Below the pieces are notes generated by a model. The model was not told the origin of the DNA, ran no database searches, and saw nothing but the letters and a program-made list of their open reading frames with translations. Positions 8,601 through 14,916 of a stretch of 14,916 bases of DNA are shown here, in pieces. The stretch comes from Mariaggregatimicrobium sp964498785. GTDB lineage: Bacteria; Zhuqueibacterota; Zhuqueibacteria; Thermofontimicrobiales; Thiofontviventaceae. Numbering within the stretch: position 1 is the first letter of the stretch; every line of letters starts with the position of its first letter. The stretch lies in assembly GCA_964498785.1 (NCBI GenBank), contig CAZCJL010000152.1, positions 1 through 14,916 on the forward strand, read 5' to 3'. A program made the position numbers and the translations under genes.

Positions 8601-9547
8601 ACGACAACCACGCCGCCGACAACCTCGGCTCCGGCTTTGTCCAGTGCACCGCGGCGCGATGCCGGACCGAGGGTCACATGCGCTACATTCTTCACGTAGA
8701 TGGGCACATTGTCATTCACTTTTATGACAGCATCCTGCAAATCCGTGACTTCTTTTACAAAACCGATTCCGCGAATCACATATTCAACTTTGTTCACTTC
8801 AATGCTCCGGGCGCCGACATCTAAATTGGACATTTTCACCGCGCGGATCACTTCATCAAGCGAAACATTGTACGCTCGCATGGCATTGGGATCAACGTCA
8901 ATTTGATACTCCTGAACAAATCCTCCCACTGAAGCCACCTCGCTTACGCCTGCGGCAGACATCAGCGAATAGCGCACGTACCAGTCCTGAATCGTTCGTA
9001 ATTCCTGCAAATCCCAACCACCAGCAGGATTCCCGTTTTTATCATGCCCTTCCAGCGTGTACCAGAAAACCTGACCCAATGCAGTGGCGTCCGGTCCCAG
9101 AGATGGCTGAACACCCTGCGGCAATGAACCAGCGGGCAAACTATTTAACTTTTCCAAAACACGGGACCGGGACCAGTAAAATTCCACTCCCTCTTTAAAA
9201 ATCACGTAAATGGTGGAAAATCCGAACATCGAAAAACTACGAATGGTTTTTACTCCCGGAATCCCCTGTAAGGAAACGGCCAGGGGGTAAGAAATCTGAT
9301 CTTCCACATCCTGAGGCGAGCGTCCCATCCATTCCGTAAAAACGATCTGCTGATTTTCGCCGATATCGGGAATCGCGTCCACAGGCACCGGTGAGCGGGG
9401 CAGCCAATCAATTTTCCAGTCGAATGGCGCCACAATGATTCCCCAGAAAATGAGGAAAACAAGCACCAGCGCCACAATCAATTTATTTTCCAGACTAACG
9501 CCAATTATTTTATCGACTATGCTTAATTTATTCACGTCATTATTCAT
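5672..9547 (-). CDS. cusA: CusA-like heavy-metal efflux RND pump (Cu+/Ag+ type)
   Basis: This is the proton-driven inner-membrane pump of a tripartite export complex, 1291 residues long against about 1050 for E. coli CusA. The N-terminal helix (about 24-42) is followed by VDAIPDIGENQ and a periplasmic porter domain, then TM helices with GTMVDLGIIISEN (D439, the proton-relay Asp of CusA). The Met triad that binds Cu(I)/Ag(I) in E. coli CusA is conserved in context: M717 (FLYMPTTMP), M767 (APISMIETVI) and M893 (RIVMLQSG). Extra length lies in two places. Residues about 538-700 hold additional hydrophobic segments, and about 77 extra residues lie between M767 and M893. In the second TM half GIATDDGVV carries an acidic pair (D1190, D1191). 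The ATG at 9547 has AGGTG seven bases upstream. cusB ends 60 bases before it. It is the last gene of the operon. A Cu/Ag substrate is inferred from the triad. Confidence 0.95.
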   Translation of the reverse strand: MNNDVNKLSIVDKIIGVSLENKLIVALVLVFLIFWGIIVAPFDWKIDWLPRSPVPVDAIPDIGENQQIVFTEWMGRSPQDVEDQISYPLAVSLQGIPGVKTIRSFSMFGFSTIYVIFKEGVEFYWSRSRVLEKLNSLPAGSLPQGVQPSLGPDATALGQVFWYTLEGHDKNGNPAGGWDLQELRTIQDWYVRYSLMSAAGVSEVASVGGFVQEYQIDVDPNAMRAYNVSLDEVIRAVKMSNLDVGARSIEVNKVEYVIRGIGFVKEVTDLQDAVIKVNDNVPIYVKNVAHVTLGPASRRGALDKAGAEVVGGVVVVRYGENPLQVIHNVKQKINEISAGLPKKELADGIVSQVKIVPFYDRTDLIYETLGTLNTALFQQILVTIIVILILIMHFRSSMLISGLLPVAVLMVFIAMKLFSVDANIVALTGIAIAIGTMVDLGIIISENIIRHLDEAQPEEKPLNIIFRATSEVSGAVLTAVSTTVVSFLPVFTMQAAEGKLFKPLAFTKTFALIAAAIVALTIIPPFAQILFTGKITGRYLRKIIHIALIVLGFISMFVIAWWVGLLLIFTGVFHLTQRFIPKTRQRYLPYVTNGLAILVVITLLSGNWLPIGPEKGILLNMLFVAAMIGSILLLFYLFLKNYSRILKWALDHKAAFITLPVSILMMGLFVWLGFNTFFGWLPASVKTWKPVSYIAHTFPGLGKEFMPPLDEGSFLYMPTTMPHASIGEVLDVLQKQDMAINAIPEVSLAVGKLGRAESPLDPAPISMIETVINYKSEYITDESGRRLTFKFDADSIDFFRNVEGTPVAVTDGEPYLVRGAFIRDEHNQLIPENGGQVFRQWRPALDSKLNKTRKPWAGINSPQDIWDEIINAADIPGTTSAPVLQPISARIVMLQSGMRAPMGIKVKGPDLQSIEKVGLELEQLLKQAPSIEPSTVIADRVVGKPYLEIHIDRKAIARYGIQLNQVQEVIEVAIGGTQITTTVEGRERYPVRIRYLRELRDNIESLDRILVPAPGGEQIPLVQLSEIKYVPGPQMIKSEDTFLVGYVIFDKKSGYAEVDVVEQARDFLNKKMAENEFELPAGVSYSFAGSYENQVRAQKRLTIILPLALFIIFMLLYFQFRSVSTTALVFSGIAVAWAGGFVMIWLYSQPWFLNFSLFGIDIRALFQIHPVNLSVAVWVGFIALFGIATDDGVVIATYLNQSFSRNQPTTVREIRDATLEAGKRRVRPAVMTTATTILALLPILTATGRGADIMVPMAIPSFGGMVFAMITMFIVPVLYAWIREIQMKTTR

Positions 9548-9607
9548 CGGTTTTCACCTGCATCATGTTCATTCATCATCTTCATTCAATCCATTCAAAA
9601 CAGCGTC

Positions 9608-11632
9608 TTATTTTTCCGGCGCTTTTAAATCTGCGGTCTGCTCGCCACAACGAAACATCGAACTGCCGAAATAGGGATTTTCAACACCTTTTTTAATTTG
9701 CAGCCAGTCAGCGCCGCGATTATCAAATGCCATCGGGCAATGATATACCAGCAGCGGTTGTTCGTCACTCCCAAACAATTTGGCGACGTAAATCACTGCT
9801 ACCGATAAATGATCAAAGGCAATCCGCGCATCTTTCATATCACCGGCTTCTTGCAACTCTGTTATCGATCTTTGAATTTTATCAAGCGCGTCCATCCACG
9901 CGTGATGCACATTCCCTTTTAATAGCGCCATGTCCGTTTTTTGAAGCGCGGCGGATAGCTCAGCGGCATGTTGTTTCAGCGGAGAAAATTTGTCATGACT
10001 GAGGGCAAATTGTAAATCGTAGTAAGCCGCATATACAGCATCCAACTGTTTCAGAAATGCGTTCGATACCTCAAATTTATCCAGTTTTTCACGTTCACCT
10101 TTTTTCTCATCCTGTTTTGTTTCCGCGATGTCAGTACTCTTCATTTCGCCATGCTGATGATGCGCTGACATTAAAGCGCCACCCTCCGGGTTCATCATAC
10201 TCGGTTTGGCTTGAATCTGAATCGCGCTGTCAATCTTAAAATTACCTTTTACAACAACCATTTCGCCTTCCTTCAAGCCTTCTTCAACGATGTAATAGTC
10301 GCCGGCTCGCGGCCCCAGCACGATTTCCCGGCCTTCATACACGCCTTCTTTGCCAGGCAGTTCCAAGTAGACAACCGAGCGCGTACCGGTAATCAATGGT
10401 GCAGTTGCAGGAATCACCAGTGGTGCTTCTTTTAAGGCATTTTTTAGATTGACATATCCCAGATCTTCTGCCTTTACCAAAGGCATGCCGCATAAATCGC
10501 ATATTCCCGGATGATTTTTTACGATCTCCGGATGCATCGGACTGATCCACTTTCCGGCTAAATCAGGATTTATAACTTTGCCACCCTTCGCGATTTTCGA
10601 GCGCACCACTGCATGAACAAACATTTCAGGCTTTAGTTTGCCCGCCGGATTTTCGATATTTACTCTGATTTTCGCGGTTCGCGTGGTTGCATTCAAAACC
10701 GGATCGATGAACGCGATCTTGCCGTCAAAAATCTCACCCGGATATGCCTCGGTATGAAATTCAACATCCTGCCCGTAGCGAAGCCACGGCAGATCGGATT
10801 CATAGGCATCCATTTTCACCCATATCCCGGATAAATCAGCGATAGTATATATTTTCGTTCCGATGTTGACATACTCTCCTTCTAACGCATTTTTACGAAT
10901 CACAATTCCACTCACCGGCGAATAGAGAGTAATGTGGTCCGATGCTTCGTCTGCCGGCTCCATTTTCTTTATTTGCTCCTCTGTCAAGCCCCATAATCGC
11001 ATTCGTTCCCGCACCGAATTCACCTGCTGTGTTGCGGTTTCGATCAGTTCATCCAGTCCCTGCTGCTCATATTCCCGAAGCATTTTTACGGATTCCATGA
11101 ACTCCTGTTGTGTGGAAAGCAGTTCCGGACTGTATATGTCCGCGAGATGATCGCCTTTTCGAACCGGAATTCCCTCGTAATTGACAAACATCCGATCAAT
11201 ACGCCCGGGAACCCAACTGCTAATATAACTGATGCGGGTTTCATCGTACTCGATTTTTCCCACCAGTCGAATCGTATTTTCCACAAATTTCTTCTCCACC
11301 GATGCAACTTCCACAGATGCCAGCTTGCGGGCGCGCTCCGAAAGCGACAGTTGTCGCGGACCTGATTCATCCCCGCGGTCGTTGACAACCGGAATCAAAT
11401 CCATTCCGCATATCGGACACTGCCCCGGTTTTGGCTGCTGAATATGCGGATGCATGGAGCAGATCCACATCGAGACTTCATCTGCTGCTGTCGCCTCCTC
11501 ATGCTGGTGTGTTTCGCCGTCACCATTTCCACCGATGACAGCCCCCAGTATAAATGCGATAATCACTAATCCGATCCACAGAAACAGAATCGGTTTTTCT
11601 TTTGGAAAATATTTTTTTATTGAATCTCTCAT
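9608..11632 (-). CDS. cusB: CusB-like periplasmic adaptor with two heavy-metal-binding motifs and a DUF3347-like C-terminal domain
   Basis: This is the membrane fusion protein linking the CusA-like pump to the outer-membrane channel, 674 residues. A single N-terminal membrane segment (about 14-34) anchors it. Residues 54-82 carry a heavy-metal-binding motif, MWICSMHP...CPICGMDL (C58, M60, H61, C72, C75, M77). The adaptor core (about 95-350) has the family pattern SSWVPGRIDRMFVNYEG and a hairpin and barrel region, SPVSGIVIRKNALEGEYV. A second metal motif follows at 361-387 (WISPMHP...CDLCGMPL), where Ser replaces the first Cys. A barrel-like stretch and a His-rich linker (HHQHGEM) come next. 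Residues about 522-665 match DUF3347, with YHCPMAF (H631, C632, M634) and NPYFGSSMFRCG (M659, C662). The ATG at 11632 is chosen because AGGA lies seven bases upstream; a TTG at 11650 has no ribosome binding site. Gaps to the neighbours are 90 and 60 bases. Confidence 0.93.
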   Translation of the reverse strand: MRDSIKKYFPKEKPILFLWIGLVIIAFILGAVIGGNGDGETHQHEEATAADEVSMWICSMHPHIQQPKPGQCPICGMDLIPVVNDRGDESGPRQLSLSERARKLASVEVASVEKKFVENTIRLVGKIEYDETRISYISSWVPGRIDRMFVNYEGIPVRKGDHLADIYSPELLSTQQEFMESVKMLREYEQQGLDELIETATQQVNSVRERMRLWGLTEEQIKKMEPADEASDHITLYSPVSGIVIRKNALEGEYVNIGTKIYTIADLSGIWVKMDAYESDLPWLRYGQDVEFHTEAYPGEIFDGKIAFIDPVLNATTRTAKIRVNIENPAGKLKPEMFVHAVVRSKIAKGGKVINPDLAGKWISPMHPEIVKNHPGICDLCGMPLVKAEDLGYVNLKNALKEAPLVIPATAPLITGTRSVVYLELPGKEGVYEGREIVLGPRAGDYYIVEEGLKEGEMVVVKGNFKIDSAIQIQAKPSMMNPEGGALMSAHHQHGEMKSTDIAETKQDEKKGEREKLDKFEVSNAFLKQLDAVYAAYYDLQFALSHDKFSPLKQHAAELSAALQKTDMALLKGNVHHAWMDALDKIQRSITELQEAGDMKDARIAFDHLSVAVIYVAKLFGSDEQPLLVYHCPMAFDNRGADWLQIKKGVENPYFGSSMFRCGEQTADLKAPEK

Positions 11633-11722
11633 TTTTTTATCCTGAGTCAAATTAATGATAATAAAATTTTTTAATTGCCACTCTCGGGCATTGCTGTCAT
11701 GATATAACGTTTTGATACGTTT

Positions 11723-12997
11723 TCAAAAAGTCCTCCCAACAAGCCTTTCCAGTTGAGCAATACTTTTATGATAATCACTTAAAACACGCTCATAATCCAG
11801 TTCGTAATTGTACAGCGTCATCTGACTACTCAATAGCGATAAAAAATCCACTTTATCCACCTGATAAGCTGATAACGCCGAATTCACCGCCTGACGCGCC
11901 CGGACAATGATTCCACTTTTATATAAGGACAGCAATTTTTTATTTTGTTCTACTTCTGCTATTTTTGCTTCAATCTGTTGATGCACCTGTGTTCGTATAT
12001 TTTCGTAACTTTTTTCTGCTGACATCATTCGTAGTTGACTTTCCTGTACCCGCTTTGATTGTTTTTTAAAAAAATAAAGTGGCAGTGTCATTTGAACCGA
12101 TCCTGATAAATAATCCACTCCTCCCATCTGGTTTTTTAAAATATCGCGCTGCGTATATGTCACGCCAACATTAAAATCCGGGAAATAGCTTTTCTTTGCC
12201 AGATTTATCTCAAAGTCACTTCGTCGAATAAGTGCCTGGTGCAGCTTGAGAAGCGGTCGGTTTGCATCAGCCATCTCAATCAACAGTGCCCATTCGACTT
12301 TCCGGATTGAGTCCGGCAGTGTTTTAACAATTGTCACCGCTTCATCAGTTTGCCGATTTAGTAGTTGTTTTAATTGCGTCATCAAATTCCGGTGTTGTTG
12401 TCTCATGCGGATTAACTTTTCGCTAATTTTGGTTTGTTCTACGTTTGCCCGAAGCACATCCTGTTGTAATCCCTGCCCAACACGGTATCGTGTCTCTGCA
12501 ATGCGCGTAAACTGGCGCATTAACGCCGCGTTCTTGTCAGTCTTTAAAATCGCTTTATCGATGCAATATAACTCGTAATAAACGCTCTTCACCTTTTCAA
12601 TTAACGCATTTTTTGTTTCCAGATATCTCATCTCATTGATATAACTTTCCTGCCCGGCTATCTTTTCTTTCAAACCTAATTTGCCGGGAAACGGAATCAT
12701 TTGCATGAGAGAAATCTGCTTGCCTGTCATCGGCTCCTGATTAAGCAGATACGAATCTGTTGGCATATTTACTACGCTTATTCCCAACACCGGATCCGGC
12801 AGAGCGTCAGCCTGCGACTCCCGCTTTTCAGATTCCTGCCATGCGTAATAACTAGCCTGCAATTGCGGATTATTGCTCAACGCCTCGTTAATCAATTCCT
12901 TTAACACCAACACATTATCTGAAGCCCGAATACCAGGAATTAACGGCAAAATCATAATCATTCCGATAATATTATATTTCCATATTTTCTTCTTCAT
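11723..12997 (-). CDS. TolC-family outer membrane efflux protein (CusC role)
   Basis: This is the 424-residue outer-membrane channel of the tripartite pump. A signal peptide covers about 1-25 (MKKK, hydrophobic IIGMIMILPLIP, cleavage near IRA-SD). There is no Cys near the cleavage site, so unlike E. coli CusC it is probably not a lipoprotein. Two OEP-type repeats follow: LVLKELINEALSNNPQLQA opens the first, and the second starts near LLIEMADANRPLLKLHQAL. Both are mostly long, Gln- and Lys-rich amphipathic helices. PFPGKLGLKEK and SAYQVDKVDFLSLL are typical of metal-pump OEP proteins. The ATG at 12997 has AAGGA five bases upstream; an earlier in-frame ATG at 13030 lacks a ribosome binding site. 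It lies between the small membrane protein (70-base gap) and cusB (90-base gap) on the same strand. The role as partner of CusB/CusA is inferred from the operon. Confidence 0.92.
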   Translation of the reverse strand: MKKKIWKYNIIGMIMILPLIPGIRASDNVLVLKELINEALSNNPQLQASYYAWQESEKRESQADALPDPVLGISVVNMPTDSYLLNQEPMTGKQISLMQMIPFPGKLGLKEKIAGQESYINEMRYLETKNALIEKVKSVYYELYCIDKAILKTDKNAALMRQFTRIAETRYRVGQGLQQDVLRANVEQTKISEKLIRMRQQHRNLMTQLKQLLNRQTDEAVTIVKTLPDSIRKVEWALLIEMADANRPLLKLHQALIRRSDFEINLAKKSYFPDFNVGVTYTQRDILKNQMGGVDYLSGSVQMTLPLYFFKKQSKRVQESQLRMMSAEKSYENIRTQVHQQIEAKIAEVEQNKKLLSLYKSGIIVRARQAVNSALSAYQVDKVDFLSLLSSQMTLYNYELDYERVLSDYHKSIAQLERLVGRTF

Positions 12998-13067
12998 TTT
13001 ATTCCTTGAATTTCGATTCAACAAAATCATAATTTTGCTGTTATCAGCAGATTATCAATTTTTTTGA

Positions 13068-13379
13068 CTATTCTTTTATTAAAATAATCCCGACAATTGC
13101 AATAAAAAAACTGGCCCACCAGATGAGTCCATACGGGATTAAATACTCTTTAAACAAACGATGTCCGTTGTTCATTGCGTCAACTTCTTCCCAATGACGA
13201 TGCATTTCCTGATGTGAATTTAATGAATCAGGCGCTTCCCCACTCATGATGCTGTCATATATACATGTATGCACGCCATTAATATTAGCAGGAAAAAAAA
13301 GAATAATACCACTAATACTGATCAGAACAGATATCAAAATGAAAACGAATACTGGCTTTTTGTTTTTTTTAAAATTCAT
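13068..13379 (-). CDS. Small two-TM protein with a His/Met-rich periplasmic loop
   Basis: I do not recognise this 103-residue protein. It has a basic N-terminus (MNFKKNKK), a membrane helix at about 10-30, a loop at about 31-79, and a second helix at about 82-101 ending in KE. The positive-inside rule puts both ends in the cytoplasm and the loop outside. The loop is rich in possible soft-metal ligands: H37, C39, M45, H56, M59, H60, H62, M69 and H73, including HQEMHRH. The ATG at 13379 is chosen because AAGGA lies seven bases upstream; a TTG codon precedes it directly. It is the first gene of the minus-strand efflux operon, 70 bases before the TolC-like gene. It may deliver or sense Cu/Ag for the pump, as CusF does in E. 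coli by a different fold. That role is inference. The next gene upstream is divergent. Confidence 0.72.
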   Translation of the reverse strand: MNFKKNKKPVFVFILISVLISISGIILFFPANINGVHTCIYDSIMSGEAPDSLNSHQEMHRHWEEVDAMNNGHRLFKEYLIPYGLIWWASFFIAIVGIILIKE

Positions 13380-13787
13380 CAAAATTTCCTTACATTTTCT
13401 CTAAACGTGAATACAATTTTAATACCAGAATAATTTAGTGCATTTTTTATGTTTATAAATTCAATTTTAATGAATCAGAATTCAATAATAAACATCCAAT
13501 TAGTCATGCAAATTTCTTTTATCAAATTGGCTTTTTAATAACATTGAAGTGTAGAATAGTGCACAATCAAACTGTAGAATATTCTACGATTCTACATAAA
13601 TTATACTAAACAAAAATCATCTTTTAAGAAAAGCAACAAAATATATCTCCGTTCTAATAATATTAAATTCAATATATTATACGATTCGCTGAAATTGAAA
13701 GTAAAGGCTCTGTTGCAGGATTGGTATATCATTTGCGTTTGCAGAGATAAAGAATTTGGTTTGAACAGAAACATGAAGGAGAAATCG
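13380..13787. promoter_or_regulatory. Divergent control region between the efflux operon and the double-YHS gene
   Basis: This 408-base AT-rich gap contains no supported gene. Apart from the operator array at 13550-13596 and the adjacent TATAAT on the minus strand (13605-13600), it has long stretches on both sides: about 170 bases of leader for the minus-strand operon and about 190 for the YHS gene. A minus-strand open frame at 13601-13834 overlaps the YHS gene start and has no coding features. Confidence 0.5.
13550..13596. promoter_or_regulatory. Candidate operator array in the divergent efflux/YHS control region
   Basis: A perfect 14-bp palindrome GTAGAATATTCTAC lies at 13574-13587. The half-site TGTAGAAT occurs at 13550-13557 and 13573-13580, and its reverse complement as ATTCTACG at 13581-13588 and ATTCTACA at 13589-13596. 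The upstream copy starts a degenerate second palindrome (13551-13564, 11 of 14 identical), centred 23 bp from the first, which is about two helical turns. On the minus strand TATAAT reads at 13605-13600, so a start point about seven bases on would fall inside the array, as expected for a repressor site. The array lies between the minus-strand operon start (13379) and the plus-strand YHS gene (13788). No regulator gene is present, and I cannot assign the motif to a family. Confidence 0.55.
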
Positions 13788-14273
13788 ATGAAATTTTTTA
13801 AATACGTTTTTATTGCATTGTTTGTGCTTGGCATATATGTTAATTCACATGCAGAAGAACAAAATCAGGAAAAGGTTGCTATCAAGGAAGCAAATATATG
13901 GTCAGGTGAAGACGGCAAAAAGCACTTTATCTGTCCTGTTATGGGTGGCGAAGGAATCGTCGATGAGAAAATCTTGTATACAGATGTGGATGAAAAGCGT
14001 TATTATCACTGTTGCGCAGGATGCCCGGAAAAATTCGCTGCTGATCCGCAAAAATATCTGAAGGATTTTACAGTGCCTGCAAACGTGGTTAAAATGGATG
14101 AACACGGAAAATATTTCCAGTGCAAGGTTTCCGGCGAAATGGGTCTGGTCGATGAAAAAACACCATATACCGACCACGACGGTAAACGTTACTATTTTTG
14201 TTGCAATAATTGCAAAACAAAATTTGATTCTGACCCTTTAAAATTTTCGAACGATTCAGATTCGAAAATGTAG
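13788..14273 (+). CDS. Secreted protein with two YHS/TRASH-like metal-binding domains
   Basis: This 161-residue protein has a signal peptide at 1-22 (MKFFK, hydrophobic YVFIALFVLGIYV, cleavage near SHA-EE) and should be periplasmic. Two homologous domains follow, at about 47-91 and 110-153, identical at about 25 of 45 positions by eye. Each has an entry Cys (C49 in CPVMG; C112 in CKVSG), a VDEK/YTD middle, and a RYYxCCxxCxxKF cluster (C75, C76, C79; C138, C139, C142) ending in DPxKY/F. This is the YHS/TRASH pattern associated with heavy-metal binding. The ATG at 13788 has AAGGAG six bases upstream; earlier in-frame ATGs at 13695 and 13773 lack a good site. It is divergent from the Cus-like operon and shares the operator-bearing upstream region. 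A Cu/Ag-binding buffer or chaperone role is inferred. Confidence 0.85.
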   Translation: MKFFKYVFIALFVLGIYVNSHAEEQNQEKVAIKEANIWSGEDGKKHFICPVMGGEGIVDEKILYTDVDEKRYYHCCAGCPEKFAADPQKYLKDFTVPANVVKMDEHGKYFQCKVSGEMGLVDEKTPYTDHDGKRYYFCCNNCKTKFDSDPLKFSNDSDSKM

Positions 14274-14324
14274 GTAACCGATCACGGGGTAGAAATTATA
14301 GTGTTATAAGTTATTGTAAATATG

Positions 14325-14436
14325 GAGTGCAATCCCTTTAAAGCCTGTCTTAGATCGAACTGAGGTTAAATTAATTCGCCCTTTCAGATCAAATAAAATC
14401 ATTCATTGCTTTTTATTTTCGTGGAAAATTGCACTC
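14325..14436. repeat. Possible MITE-like unit bounded by 9-bp inverted repeats
   Basis: GAGTGCAAT at 14325-14333 is exactly inverted as ATTGCACTC at 14428-14436, enclosing about 112 bases with no open frame. No clear target duplication flanks it. It could be a small non-autonomous element, an IS remnant, or coincidence. Confidence 0.2.
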
Positions 14437-14470
14437 TTTGATAAGCGTGGCAAAATATTACACCGGTTAA

Positions 14471-14700
14471 CCGATTCCATCGCTTCGAGCGATTGAATCG
14501 GAAATAGCCGAATTGAATTGCCACGAGATTCATCCCGTGGTTCTAATTACCCGCCAAAATAATCAATCGGGAGTTTCCCCTCGCACCGTCAATTTTTGGT
14601 ATTGTAACTCTATCATGATAATATTGCAAACTTCCGAAGTTTTTAATGTTCTCGTGCCGCCGGTTTCCGGCGGCACGGATTGCATGACGCTTTGCGTCAT
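14471..14700. repeat. Array of four distinct hairpins
   Basis: Four hairpins follow one another with no gene. CCGATTCCATCGC (14471-14483) pairs with GCGATTGAATCGG (14489-14501) at 12 of 13 positions around loop TTCGA. CCACGAGAT (14521-14529) pairs with ATCCCGTGG (14532-14540) at 8 of 9. CGTGCCGCCGG (14653-14663) pairs perfectly with CCGGCGGCACG (14667-14677) around loop TTT. ATGACGC (14684-14690) pairs perfectly with GCGTCAT (14694-14700), also around TTT. The last two could together terminate the YHS transcript, but no T-run follows on the plus strand. The array looks like REP/palindromic-unit DNA. A short open frame crossing it is explained by these repeats. Confidence 0.6.
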
Positions 14701-14713
14701 AAAATAATTATAT

Positions 14714-14780
14714 GCCACTGATCCCCACAGATGAATCACAGATAAAAAAGAATCCGCGTATATCCGTGTCAATCCGTGGC
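14714..14780. repeat. Interspersed imperfect palindrome (GCCAC...GTGGC type)
   Basis: The ends GCCAC and GTGGC are perfectly inverted. The interior pairs imperfectly: CACAGAT and ACAGAT on the left face ATCCGCG, ATCCGTGT and AATCCGTGG on the right. It resembles a widespread intergenic repeat style containing the words CACAGAT and ATCCGTG, and shares wording with the palindrome at 345-426. Confidence 0.4.
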
Positions 14781-14852
14781 GAAAATTGGTTAAAATGAAT
14801 TGCGGACTGTATCAAAAATCCGGGATTTGTATTTTGCAAGTTCATGCGGATT

Positions 14853-14885
14853 AGCGATCCTATCGCTCCAAGCGATGGGATCGCT
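14853..14885. repeat. Hairpin of the ATCGCT-YCRA-AGCGAT family
   Basis: AGCGATCCTATCGC (14853-14866) pairs with GCGATGGGATCGCT (14872-14885) at 13 of 14 positions, the exception being a T-G wobble. The loop is TCCAA. The core ATCGCTYCRAGCGAT is shared with the hairpin at 14471-14501, so these are two copies of one repeat family in less than 400 bases. No gene follows before the window end. Confidence 0.5.
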
Positions 14886-14916
14886 GGCCTCGTGAAAAAT
14901 CTTCTAAAATCATAAA

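Noticed and set aside
11845..11853. TTATCCACC, an 8-of-9 match to a DnaA box
   Set aside because: It lies inside the TolC-like coding region as a single imperfect match and is most likely chance.
13601..13834. 77-codon minus-strand frame upstream of the efflux operon, considered as a regulator gene
   Set aside because: It overlaps the start of the YHS gene, contains no DNA-binding motif, and lacks a ribosome binding site.
14513..14772. Short open frames on both strands (64 and 69 codons) in the right-hand intergenic region
   Set aside because: They run through perfect hairpins and a palindromic repeat, have no ribosome binding site, and show no protein-like features.

Overview
The window carries a heavy-metal (copper/silver type) efflux operon, a Ca2+-type P-type ATPase and a small housekeeping block, separated by AT-rich intergenic DNA full of palindromes. 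No rRNA, tRNA, transposase or CRISPR is visible. The organism is Gram-negative: there is an RND/MFP/OMF tripartite pump and several signal peptides. The very long CusA (1291 aa) and the CusB fused to a DUF3347-like tail resemble versions I associate with the FCB group (Bacteroidota, Ignavibacteria, Calditrichota and relatives). That placement is inference from protein style, not a phylogeny.

Layout: (1) 1-170, minus strand, the start of a secreted C1 (papain-like) peptidase that appears frameshifted and runs off the left edge. (2) 433-1677, minus strand, a two-gene unit of a stand-alone DsrE/YedF-type protein followed by folD. (3) 1919-2359, minus strand, a secreted protein of unknown function. 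(4) 2544-5255, plus strand, a complete P2-type Ca2+ ATPase with one altered ion-site residue. (5) 5256-5671, a convergent intergenic region with two perfect DnaA-box-like 9-mers, a nested inverted repeat and a probable terminator for the efflux operon. (6) 13379 down to 5672, minus strand, an operon in the order small two-TM His/Met-rich protein, TolC-family outer membrane protein, CusB-like adaptor, CusA-like pump, with gaps of 70, 90 and 60 bases. (7) 13788-14273, plus strand, a divergent secreted protein made of two YHS/TRASH-like Cys domains. (8) 14274-14916, no convincing gene, but a dense series of hairpins.

How it fits together: CusA keeps the three Met residues that carry Cu(I)/Ag(I) in E. 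coli CusA. CusB has two Cys/His/Met heavy-metal-binding motifs plus a metal-ligand-rich C-terminal domain. The first gene of the operon has a periplasmic loop rich in His and Met, and the divergent gene encodes a secreted double-YHS protein. Together this looks like a periplasmic Cu/Ag capture-and-export module with more metal-handling parts than the E. coli CusCFBA system. The divergent region between the two transcription units holds an array of TGTAGAAT/ATTCTACA half-sites centred on a perfect 14-bp palindrome, a good candidate for the operator of an unseen metal-responsive regulator. The most novel parts are this operator, the 103-aa loop protein and the double-YHS protein.
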